Source: Thermoplasmata archaeon (GTDB lineage: Archaea; Thermoplasmatota; Thermoplasmata; Thermoplasmatales; ARK-15). From it: a stretch of DNA of 36,602 nt. Where the stretch lies: contig JAGDXR010000042.1 of assembly GCA_023261745.1 (NCBI GenBank), positions 1,373-37,974 on the forward strand. Reading direction: 5' to 3'. The translations under genes were made by a program, and so were the position numbers. Below, in pieces: positions 29,323 to 36,602 of the stretch (the stretch's first letter is position 1; each line of letters opens with the position of its first letter). Below the pieces are notes generated by a model. It searched no databases and was not told the DNA's origin. It saw nothing but the letters and a program-made list of their open reading frames with translations.

Positions 29323-29623
29323 CTCTAATTTTTAACGGATCCTTATCAGGTGGTACTATCAGTGCCCAGAAATCTCGTGGTCCATTTGGAAACATTACCA
29401 CATTTCCTTCCTGTCCGTTTATGGTGATTAGATGAGGATCCTTAAACCTGAGTTCATCATATGCTGTGGCTGCACCACCATAAACAGTTGCACACATTAT
29501 TGAGAAGGTCTCCTTATCCACGTAATCCGGTAATAGACTTTCCTCCAATGTACCGTCCCTTTTGATTAAGCTTGCACCCATGATCCCTAAATTTTTCAAT
29601 ACATCCATATTAATCATATACAT
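29300..29623 (-). CDS. Roadblock/LC7-like small protein
   Basis: LGIMGASLIKRDGTLEESLLPDYVDKETFSIMCATVYGGAATAYDELRFKDPHLITINGQEGNVVMFPNGPRDFWALIV resembles the Roadblock/LC7 fold. Start may be the internal ATG at 29608 (MDVLKN). Confidence 0.6.
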   Translation of the reverse strand: MYMINMDVLKNLGIMGASLIKRDGTLEESLLPDYVDKETFSIMCATVYGGAATAYDELRFKDPHLITINGQEGNVVMFPNGPRDFWALIVPPDKDPLKIRDDFLNNK

Positions 29624-29879
29624 CCCACTCGGATTTCAAATTGACATTATCGATATTAATAATAGATTTAATAAAGTTTATGCTTATAGAGAAGTTAGTA
29701 TTTTGAATGAATCAGTAAAACTCCGGCCTTAAAGGAGGATACATGAACTTCACCAATGGAAATATTTGCATATAGATAATTCTAATAATCATTTTTTTCC
29801 GAACATGAAATGATAAGGCATTTTCTCGAAACGCAATACGGTTAAGTAAATTATGTTAAACATTTCTTCAGAAAATTTC

Positions 29880-30073
29880 CCGCAGGGAGAAAGGATATAT
29901 TCAATAAGCCTCTACTAAAATGTTGTGGAGTGTTGCCCGAAAGGGATAATGTATATCCCCTTTTTCATGGGGGAAGTCAAAAAGACATTCGTTGCATTTT
30001 AATGAAACTTCATTTATAAGTGGATCAAAAGGCCAGCAACTGGCTACGAAGCTTTAGGGAATAATAGCAGACT
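29880..30073 (+). pseudogene. Decayed 3' end of an IS200/IS605-family tnpB
   Basis: 30020-30073 is 44/54 identical to the reverse complement of 36548-36601. Frame gives VDQKASNWLRSFRE* versus VEQEASNRLRSFSEE* at the window end. Upstream in frame, KCCGVLPERDNV is weakly reminiscent of the TnpB zinc-ribbon region; an in-frame stop sits at 30017. Confidence 0.6.
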
Positions 30074-30938
30074 ATTTTAACAATGTTGTAATATAAATTC
30101 TGTCATTGAAAATCACAAAAGTATGTTCATGTTGTGAAACATTTCCATGTTTTTTTTCAACCAGTATTCCAAACTTTTTAACCTTTCTTGAATTCATCAG
30201 TTTTTCCATGATCTTTTCAGGTTGTGAGAAATCCCTATATACCCATCTCACAGAAAATGGCAGTGAATGATATTTTTCATATACTTCGGGAAATTCTTTT
30301 TCATCCATGAGCATGAGGATGTTTCCAAACTTTCCCTCCTTAATTAATCCCATACCATCAGTTGCAAAGGGTTCGATTGCAAATGCCATGCCATTTTTAA
30401 CAATATCCTTTTCCCCGCTAGGATAATTGGGAAAGCTCATTCCGGTATGCAGTATATATCTATCCAGCTGATGTCCGGTTAAATTATAAATTGGTTTATA
30501 ATTAAAGAAATTGATTGAATTTTCAATAATTTCACCAATATCGTTAAGTGTAATCCCGGGTCTCAGATTCCTTGCCACATTTTCAAGTGCGTGCCTGGAG
30601 GCATTCAACAATTTCTCATTTTTACCGCTCATATCAATGCTTATTGCGGTATCCGCAATGTATCCATCAATGTGGACACCCAGATCTAGTTTTATTATAT
30701 CGTTATTTGAAATTCTTCTGTCATCATTGAACCCTGGTGAATAATGCGCGGCCTCATCATTTCTGCTCAGGTTTACTGGAAATGCTGGTTTTCCACCCTT
30801 TGAAATTATGAAACTGTCTATTTCATCAGCAATCTTTTCGGCTCTTTCCCCAACTTTTATAATAGATTTTCCATATTCAATTGCAGATGATGCTATTTTC
30901 CCTGCCCTGAGGTATTTTTCAAGTATTTCTGCATCCAT
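30072..30938 (-). CDS. map: Methionine aminopeptidase, type II (archaeal)
   Basis: KPAFPVNLSRNDEAAHYSPG, IIKLDLGVHIDGYIADTAISI, NLTGHQLDRYILHTG, GMAFAIEPFATDG. Confidence 0.95.
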   Translation of the reverse strand: MDAEILEKYLRAGKIASSAIEYGKSIIKVGERAEKIADEIDSFIISKGGKPAFPVNLSRNDEAAHYSPGFNDDRRISNNDIIKLDLGVHIDGYIADTAISIDMSGKNEKLLNASRHALENVARNLRPGITLNDIGEIIENSINFFNYKPIYNLTGHQLDRYILHTGMSFPNYPSGEKDIVKNGMAFAIEPFATDGMGLIKEGKFGNILMLMDEKEFPEVYEKYHSLPFSVRWVYRDFSQPEKIMEKLMNSRKVKKFGILVEKKHGNVSQHEHTFVIFNDRIYITTLLK

Positions 30939-30966
30939 TTTCAGGTTTACCCCTTTAACAAATATA

Positions 30967-31040
30967 TGGGGCTGCCCGGATTTGAACCGGGGTCTCAGGC
31001 TCCCAAGGCCTGTAGGATAACCAAGCTACCCCACAGCCCC
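30967..31040 (-). tRNA. tRNA-Pro (anticodon UGG)
   Basis: Reverse strand ggggctgtggggtagcttggttatcctacaggccttgggagcctgagaccccggttcaaatccgggcagcccca: acceptor ggggctg/cagcccc, anticodon stem caggc/gcctg with loop cttggga, T-arm cccgg-ttcaaat-ccggg. Confidence 0.96.
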
Positions 31041-31468
31041 TATATCCTTTCAATGATTATGTAAGTTGATGTTCTTTCAATACCTTTTATGTTAATTAAT
31101 TTTTTCAATTCATCCTTCAGATGTTCCTCATTTTTTGAAATTATGTGTATCATAAGATCGTTTTCACCCAGCAAAGATTCAATACTGGTTATCTGATCCA
31201 GCTTTTTGATTTCCTCTATGATTTCATTATATTTCATCTCTGAAAAATTAACTCTCGCACATATTACTGCATTTATTGTATATCCAAGTTTTTTATAGTT
31301 CAGATTAACTGTATATCCCTCAATTATTCCCTCTTCTTCTAGCTTTTTTATTCTATAATGTATGGTTGATTTTGAAGCATTCAATTCCCTGCTCATTTCT
31401 TCCAGAGGCATCCTCCCGTTCTTTTTCAACAATTCAATAATTTTCATATCTATTTCATCGAGATCCAT
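31040..31468 (-). CDS. Lrp/AsnC family transcriptional regulator
   Basis: LDEIDMKIIELLKKNGRMPLEEMSRELNASKSTIHYRIKKLEEEGIIEGYTVNLNYKKLGY winged HTH plus RAM-like domain. Confidence 0.94.
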   Translation of the reverse strand: MDLDEIDMKIIELLKKNGRMPLEEMSRELNASKSTIHYRIKKLEEEGIIEGYTVNLNYKKLGYTINAVICARVNFSEMKYNEIIEEIKKLDQITSIESLLGENDLMIHIISKNEEHLKDELKKLINIKGIERTSTYIIIERI

Positions 31469-31587
31469 CTACAGTCCCCATTTAGTAAAAAGTTTATAAA
31501 TATTTAATTTTTTTGAAAATTTTTTAATGATCTGAGATGACATATCAAACGATCATGTTTAATAATTATTATTCAATTACCTGTAAT

Positions 31588-32370
31588 ATGATTGAATTAA
31601 GATTGCCCGAACTTGCGGAGGAAACAATTGTTGATTTCATTAAAAATTTTTCCAATGGAAAGAAGGTTGTCATAGGTTTGAGTGGAGGCATTGATTCAAC
31701 ATTGGCATTATATCTTCTGGTCAGGGCAATAGGAAGGGAAAATGTGATTGGTGTTCATCTGCCGGAAAAAACATCCAATCCCATGGATACAGAGGATGTT
31801 AAAAAAATATCTTCATTGACAGGAATAGATCTCATGATTGACAATCTTGATCCTTTTCTTGAACCATTCAGATCAAAATTCTCAGATAAAAGAATTCTGG
31901 GGAATATAAAAGCAAGAATGAGGATGGTATATCTTTATTCAATTTCAAATAAAGTCAATGGCCTGGTGATCGGCACCAGCAATAAAAGCGAGTTTCTGAC
32001 AGGATATTTCACCAAATATGGCGACGGTGCAGCGGATTTTTATCCACTGGGAGATCTTTACAAAACCCAGGTAAGGATTCTTTCCAGAAAAATTGGAATC
32101 CCTGAAAATATCATTACAAAAGTTCCAACAGCCGGGCTATGGGATAACCAGACCGATGAAATTGAGCTCGGCATTTCGTATGATGACCTTGATAAAATCC
32201 TTTATGGAATTGAGCAGTTCATGGATGACAGAAAAATTCATGATGAAACCGGAATATCAATGGAAAAGATATCTTATGTCAGATCACTGGTTAAAAAAAG
32301 CACGCACAAAAGAAATATCTACATACCTAAAATAAATACAAGGACGATAGGTCTGGACTGGAGGGAATGA
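31588..32370 (+). CDS. nadE: NAD+ synthetase (NH3-dependent)
   Basis: VVIGLSGGIDSTLALYLLVRAIG, NIKARMRMVYLYSISNKVNGLVIGTSNKSEFLTGYFTKYGDGAADFYPLGDLYKTQV. ATG 31588 (MIELRLPELAEE) more likely than 31537. Confidence 0.94.
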   Translation: MIELRLPELAEETIVDFIKNFSNGKKVVIGLSGGIDSTLALYLLVRAIGRENVIGVHLPEKTSNPMDTEDVKKISSLTGIDLMIDNLDPFLEPFRSKFSDKRILGNIKARMRMVYLYSISNKVNGLVIGTSNKSEFLTGYFTKYGDGAADFYPLGDLYKTQVRILSRKIGIPENIITKVPTAGLWDNQTDEIELGISYDDLDKILYGIEQFMDDRKIHDETGISMEKISYVRSLVKKSTHKRNIYIPKINTRTIGLDWRE

Positions 32371-32985
32371 TCATTTCAATATCAATTTTGCATCAACAAC
32401 CCAGTATCCGTTCTCATTGAAAATTATGGGATTCAGATCAAGCTGATCCACATTCTTTAAATCATCCACAAGCCTCGAAACCTTGAGCAATAATTCAACA
32501 ACGTCTTCTTTATTTATCCTGTAATTCCTGAAACCATCAAACAGTTTCTTTCCCTTAAGGTCATCAATCATTGAGACTGCATCACTTTCATTTATTGGGA
32601 TTAAGCGAAATGAAACATCCCTGTAAAGTTCTACAAATATGCCTCCTATGCCAAGCATGATTGTCTGGCCAAAGGTTTTATCATTACTGGAACCTATTAT
32701 TATCTCAACTCCCGGTTTCACCATACTCTCTATCAAAAATTTGGATTCCGGGAACCTTTTTTTCATAAGAATGAATTTTTCTTTAAGTTCATCCATATTT
32801 TTTATGTTTATAATAACCCCTCCCACATCGCTCTTATGCAGTATTTTTTTATCTGATACCTTCAGGACAACAGGGAACGGAAAATTCAATTTTTCAGGTA
32901 TATCCGTTACAATGATGCTATCTGGTATCCTTATATCATATCTTTTAAGCATCTGTTTCACATCATACTCTTCCAATACTTCCAT
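32371..32985 (-). CDS. Acetate/acyl-CoA ligase (ADP-forming) beta subunit, ATP-grasp
   Basis: FPVVLKVSDKKILHKSDVGGVIINIKN, LIESMVKPGVEIIIGSSNDKTFGQTIMLGIGGIFVELYRDVSFRLIPI. Start at 32985 (MEVLEEYDVKQ), one nt after the alpha stop; the ORF track extends to 33024. Confidence 0.9.
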   Translation of the reverse strand: MEVLEEYDVKQMLKRYDIRIPDSIIVTDIPEKLNFPFPVVLKVSDKKILHKSDVGGVIINIKNMDELKEKFILMKKRFPESKFLIESMVKPGVEIIIGSSNDKTFGQTIMLGIGGIFVELYRDVSFRLIPINESDAVSMIDDLKGKKLFDGFRNYRINKEDVVELLLKVSRLVDDLKNVDQLDLNPIIFNENGYWVVDAKLILK

Positions 32986-32986
32986 A

Positions 32987-34366
32987 TCAATCACCAATAT
33001 ATTTTCCCCTGATATAAAGGGCATGCATCGCCTTTACGGTTCTTTCAATATCGGGATATGCTGGAATTTTCCTCTTTTCTGCTTCAATAAGCATTTTCTT
33101 TCCTATCTTTGAGCCCATTATACCTGCAACCATTGGCTTTTCTTTCATGTATTTTTCAAGAACATCTATCAAATCTATATCAATTTTTGCTGTCTGATAC
33201 AGGGCATAAACAATTATTCCATCTACATTTTCATCTTTATTGAGTAATCCCAGAACAGTATCATACTGGTCTGTTGATCCATCCGCAGTTAAATCCACTG
33301 GATTTTCAGCCGAACCGAAAGGAACTATGTTTTTCTTTATGTTCATTTTAGTTTCATCTTTCAGTCTGGCCAGCTTCAGTCCAACACCATTGACCTGAGA
33401 TGTGATATAATCCGATGTTACAACCCCAACGCCTCCTGCGGTTGTAACTATTGCAATTCTGTCTCCTTTAAGGGGTTTCTGGTATGCAAGAACCTTGGCA
33501 TAGTCAAAGAGTTCAAGCTCCGTATAGGCCCTTACTATTCCGGCCTGTTTTGCCATCCCTTCAACAATACTGTCATTGGAAGCTATTGCACCGGTGTGTA
33601 AGGATGCGGCTCTGGCACCCGCATCAGTTCTGCCTCCCTTTAAAAGTATTATGGGCTTTTTTCTGGATATTTCCTTGACAGTTTCATAAAATTTCCTTCC
33701 CTCCTTGAACGTCTCAAGATAAAGTGCTATGGATCTGGTTTTATCATCTTTCATGAAATAATCAATCAGTTCTATTTCACTCATGTCAATTCTGTTACCA
33801 ATATTTATGAAACCCGACACACCCAGCCCATATTCCGATATCATGTCCATGGTAAGCAATCCCAGTGCACCGCTCTGAGAAATGAATCCTATGTGTCCAT
33901 CTCCGGGCAACGAGGTTCTTTCAGGCAAAGTTAATGCAGTGCTTACATTGGCCCTTGGAATGTAAATTCCAACAGTGTTGGGGCCAATGATCCTTGTATT
34001 TGAATTCTTTATTGATTCCAGCAATTCATTTTCAAGCCTTTTACCTTCTTCGCCCGTTTCTGAAAATCCACCTGCAATAACAATAACAAATGGCACCTCT
34101 TTTTTTACACACTCCTTCACGGCCGGAATAGACTGGGACGAGGAAAGTGTTATTACAGCAATATCAACATTATTATCTATATCCAGAATCGATCTGTAAA
34201 CTTTGAAACCGAGTATTTCATCCTCTTTTGGATTTATCGGAAATATTTTACCTCCGTAGCCCATGGCTTTTAAATTTTTAAGAACAACGTTTCCTATCTT
34301 TTTTTCATCCCTAGAAGCTCCAATAACCGCTATTGATGACGGATTAAAAAGTTTATGAAACATCAT
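32987..34366 (-). CDS. Acetate/acyl-CoA ligase (ADP-forming) alpha subunit
   Basis: FNPSSIAVIGASRDEKKIGNVVLKNLKAMGYGGKIFPINPKEDEILG, GPNTVGIYIP, GFISQSGALGLLTMD, LHTGAIASND. Confidence 0.93.
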   Translation of the reverse strand: MMFHKLFNPSSIAVIGASRDEKKIGNVVLKNLKAMGYGGKIFPINPKEDEILGFKVYRSILDIDNNVDIAVITLSSSQSIPAVKECVKKEVPFVIVIAGGFSETGEEGKRLENELLESIKNSNTRIIGPNTVGIYIPRANVSTALTLPERTSLPGDGHIGFISQSGALGLLTMDMISEYGLGVSGFINIGNRIDMSEIELIDYFMKDDKTRSIALYLETFKEGRKFYETVKEISRKKPIILLKGGRTDAGARAASLHTGAIASNDSIVEGMAKQAGIVRAYTELELFDYAKVLAYQKPLKGDRIAIVTTAGGVGVVTSDYITSQVNGVGLKLARLKDETKMNIKKNIVPFGSAENPVDLTADGSTDQYDTVLGLLNKDENVDGIIVYALYQTAKIDIDLIDVLEKYMKEKPMVAGIMGSKIGKKMLIEAEKRKIPAYPDIERTVKAMHALYIRGKYIGD

Positions 34367-34398
34367 AACCAGAATTGCATAATAAAAATTAAACTTTT

Positions 34399-35160
34399 TT
34401 ATTCTATGTATTCTGTCAATCTTTTCAGAGCTTCAAGCTCCATGAAGTGAAGATTGCCTGAGATAACAATTAAATGTGGCGTTTTTCCAAAATTTTTATC
34501 TATCAGGTCCTTTATTTTTCCAGCATAGACTTTTTGATCTGCAGATCCTGCACGGGAAATTACAGCCACCACTGCATTTTCATCGATTACATTTTCTGAA
34601 TACATCTTTTCCATGAACAGGAGTATATCCATGCCCATGTTTGCAGACATTTCTCTCTCATCCTTTAAATCAAGAAAAGAGATGGTGTGTAATCCCCCAT
34701 TCCTGTTGTATTTGAGAAAATCATAGACGCTTTTCGGGTAATAGTTGTATTCAGGGAAAGGAATTGAAATAGACCTCCCGAATTTATAGCTCTGAAGGCC
34801 TGTCAGTGATGGTACAGTGCAGAGTATTGAAATACCATTTATAATCCTGTATTCTATGTTTTCATTGATGAGATCAAGGATCAATGATACATGCGTTGTT
34901 GCAATCATTGGATCACCTGGCATAACCAGAGAAACATTTTTTTTTCTTGCCCTTTCTATCAAAAATTTACTTTCCACATCATTCCTACTGAGGATTGAAA
35001 TTTTTTTATTTATCAAATTTTCAATGTCAACAATTCCCGAATCCATGAACCTTGATGTATATTCCTCAAGATATATTTCATCCGAACATTTCAGGGCGTC
35101 AATGGCCTCCAGAGTCATATGTTTCATGGGATTCAATCCCAAACCTATAAGTGAAAGCAT
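34399..35160 (-). CDS. dphB: Diphthine synthase
   Basis: MLSLIGLGLNPMKHMTLEAIDALKCSDEIYLEEYTS, VMPGDPMIATTHVSL, SILCTVPSLTGLQSYKFGRSISIPFPEYNYYPKSVYD. Confidence 0.95.
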   Translation of the reverse strand: MLSLIGLGLNPMKHMTLEAIDALKCSDEIYLEEYTSRFMDSGIVDIENLINKKISILSRNDVESKFLIERARKKNVSLVMPGDPMIATTHVSLILDLINENIEYRIINGISILCTVPSLTGLQSYKFGRSISIPFPEYNYYPKSVYDFLKYNRNGGLHTISFLDLKDEREMSANMGMDILLFMEKMYSENVIDENAVVAVISRAGSADQKVYAGKIKDLIDKNFGKTPHLIVISGNLHFMELEALKRLTEYIE

Positions 35161-35219
35161 AGCATGAATATAATATATATGTATTAAAAATTTAAATAAA
35201 CAATAGAAATTACATTCCT

Positions 35220-36365
35220 ATGGTATCTTCTGTCGTAAAATCAGTTTCACCATCTGCTACAATTTCTCTTATCAACAAAGAAAATGCACTGAAGGCAGCG
35301 GGGAAAAAAGTCATTTCATTTTCTCTCGGTGAGCCGGATTTCACCACTCCTATTCAAATACTTGATTATGCATCAGAAAAAATGAGGGAAGGATATACCC
35401 ATTATACCCAGAGCCCTGGAATTCCAGAACTAAGAAAAAAGATAGCCGAAAAATTTTCAATTGAAAAAAATGTTAAAATTGATGATAAATCCGTACTTGT
35501 AACCCCCACAAAGTTTGCCCTTTATGCATCTTATCTGGCATTGCTCGACCCTGGGGATGAAATATTGATTCCGGATCCTGGATGGGTCTCATACATTGAA
35601 ATGGCCCATCTGGTCGGTGCAAAACCGGTGTATTACAAATTAGATGAAAAAAGAAATTTCTCACTCGATCAGGAAGATATAAAAAATAGGATAGGCGAAA
35701 AGACCAAAGCGATTGTAATAAATTCTCCCAACAATCCTACGGGAAGTGTTCTTTCAAATGAAGATTTAAAATTCCTAAGGGATATTGTCAGGGACAGAAA
35801 AATAACCGTTATAAGCGATGAGATTTACGAGAAACTTGTATTTGAAGGAAAACATGAATCTTTTCTGAACGATTTTACACTTCTTGAAAATTCTATAATT
35901 GTATCGGGTTTTTCCAAATCTCATGCCATGACGGGTCTGAGAATAGGATACATGATTTCAAGTGAGGAAATGATCAAATATGTTGACAGGATACAGCAGC
36001 ATACCATGACATGTGCCGCAACATATTCTCAGTATGCTGCTCTGAAGGCCCTTGACGATGATTCCAGCCCTGAAAAAATGAAGATGGAATATAGAAAGAG
36101 AAGGGATGTTCTGGTTGAGGGTCTGAAGGAGATACCCATATTCAAGATAAATCCACCACAGGCAACATTTTACATGTATCCTGAAATAGATTATAAGGGA
36201 ATGGATTCCATGGAATTTTCAAATTATCTGCTTGAAAAACTCTACATAAGTGTTGTTCCGGGAATAGCTTTTGGTCCATCTGGAAAATACAGGATAAGGA
36301 TTTCATTTTCTACGGGCATAGAAAACATAAAAGAGGGGATAGAAAGATTGAAAAACCTTAAATAA
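35220..36365 (+). CDS. Class I/II pyridoxal-phosphate aminotransferase (aspartate aminotransferase-like)
   Basis: FSLGEPDFTTPIQILDYASEKMREGYTHYTQSPGIPELRKKI, INSPNNPTGSVLS, SDEIYEKLVFEG, VSGFSKSHAMTGLRIGY. Confidence 0.94.
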   Translation: MVSSVVKSVSPSATISLINKENALKAAGKKVISFSLGEPDFTTPIQILDYASEKMREGYTHYTQSPGIPELRKKIAEKFSIEKNVKIDDKSVLVTPTKFALYASYLALLDPGDEILIPDPGWVSYIEMAHLVGAKPVYYKLDEKRNFSLDQEDIKNRIGEKTKAIVINSPNNPTGSVLSNEDLKFLRDIVRDRKITVISDEIYEKLVFEGKHESFLNDFTLLENSIIVSGFSKSHAMTGLRIGYMISSEEMIKYVDRIQQHTMTCAATYSQYAALKALDDDSSPEKMKMEYRKRRDVLVEGLKEIPIFKINPPQATFYMYPEIDYKGMDSMEFSNYLLEKLYISVVPGIAFGPSGKYRIRISFSTGIENIKEGIERLKNLK

Positions 36366-36386
36366 AGTTTTAAAATAATATTATGG

Positions 36387-36460
36387 GGGCCTGTGGTCTA
36401 GCTGGTTATGACGTCGCTCTCACACAGCGAAGGTCACCGGTTCGAATCCGGTCAGGCCCA
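36387..36460 (+). tRNA. tRNA-Val (anticodon CAC)
   Basis: gggcctgtggtctagctggttatgacgtcgctctcacacagcgaaggtcaccggttcgaatccggtcaggccca: acceptor gggcctg/caggccc, anticodon stem tcgct/agcga with loop ctcacac, T-arm accgg-ttcgaat-ccggt. Confidence 0.96.
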
Positions 36461-36547
36461 TTAACAATCATAAGTGAATACTTTAAATAAAAGCAAGTGG
36501 TACTATCAATCATGACATTTGAACCTAAATACAAAATACTTTTAGAA

Positions 36548-36602
36548 AGTCAGCTACTCCTCGCTAAAGCTTCGGAGCCTGTTGCTGGCCTCCTGCTCCA
36601 CC
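36548..36602 (-). mobile_element. tnpB: 3' tip of a probable IS200/IS605-family tnpB and start of its right end (truncated by window edge)
   Basis: Reverse strand gtggagcaggaggccagcaacaggctccgaagctttagcgaggagtag = VEQEASNRLRSFSEE*, resembling TnpB C-termini; second copy at 30020-30073. Confidence 0.55.

Noticed and set aside
29352-29366. gtggtactatca shared between the Roadblock-like gene and the flank of the window-end IS (about 36498-36509)
   Set aside because: Only 12 nt, inside a coding region; could easily be chance in a window this size.
29640-30071. Intergenic gap as RNase P RNA, SRP RNA or another conserved ncRNA
   Set aside because: Too AT-rich and lacks recognisable conserved cores; the tnpB-relic explanation covers its 3' end. 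A covariance-model search (Rfam) would be decisive.
32639-33112. 157-aa plus-strand ORF opposite the ADP-forming CoA ligase genes
   Set aside because: Antisense artefact; sense proteins are recognised.

Overview
Window from a low-GC archaeon. Protein similarities (proteasome alpha subunit, exosome cluster, S53 peptidase, Stt3/AglB) suggest Thermoplasmata/Thermoplasmatales, an inference that was not searched. Left third (1-11.6 kb): three large sequon-rich cell-surface proteins: a truncated repeat protein, a probable S-layer-like stalk protein, and an S53 (sedolisin) peptidase. The last two share a signal peptide / C-terminal coiled-coil stalk / transmembrane anchor layout. Middle: housekeeping genes (aspS, nadM, ArsA/Get3-like ATPase, MptD-type DHNA, THEP1 NTPase, trm1) and the archaeal superoperon psmA-SBDS-rrp4-rrp41-rrp42-rpl37ae-rpoP. 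rpoP (20726-20863) is absent from the supplied ORF track. Next is a 2084-aa Stt3/AglB oligosaccharyltransferase with a ~1170-aa sequon-rich beta-repeat extension, translationally coupled to a small secreted membrane protein. Right third: an overlapping trio (Roadblock-like, endonuclease III-related, RuvC-like), metAP, tRNA-Pro(UGG), Lrp/AsnC, nadE, split ADP-forming acyl-CoA synthetase, dphB, aminotransferase, tRNA-Val(CAC), and the 3' tip of a probable IS200/IS605 tnpB cut by the window edge. A decayed copy of that tip (44/54 nt identical, inverted orientation) lies at 30020-30073. No CRISPR array, rRNA or intact transposon was seen. The most interesting points are the giant AglB fusion, the stalk-anchored S53 protease beside a matching S-layer-like protein, the Roadblock/HhH/RuvC-like trio, and the tnpB relic abutting metAP.
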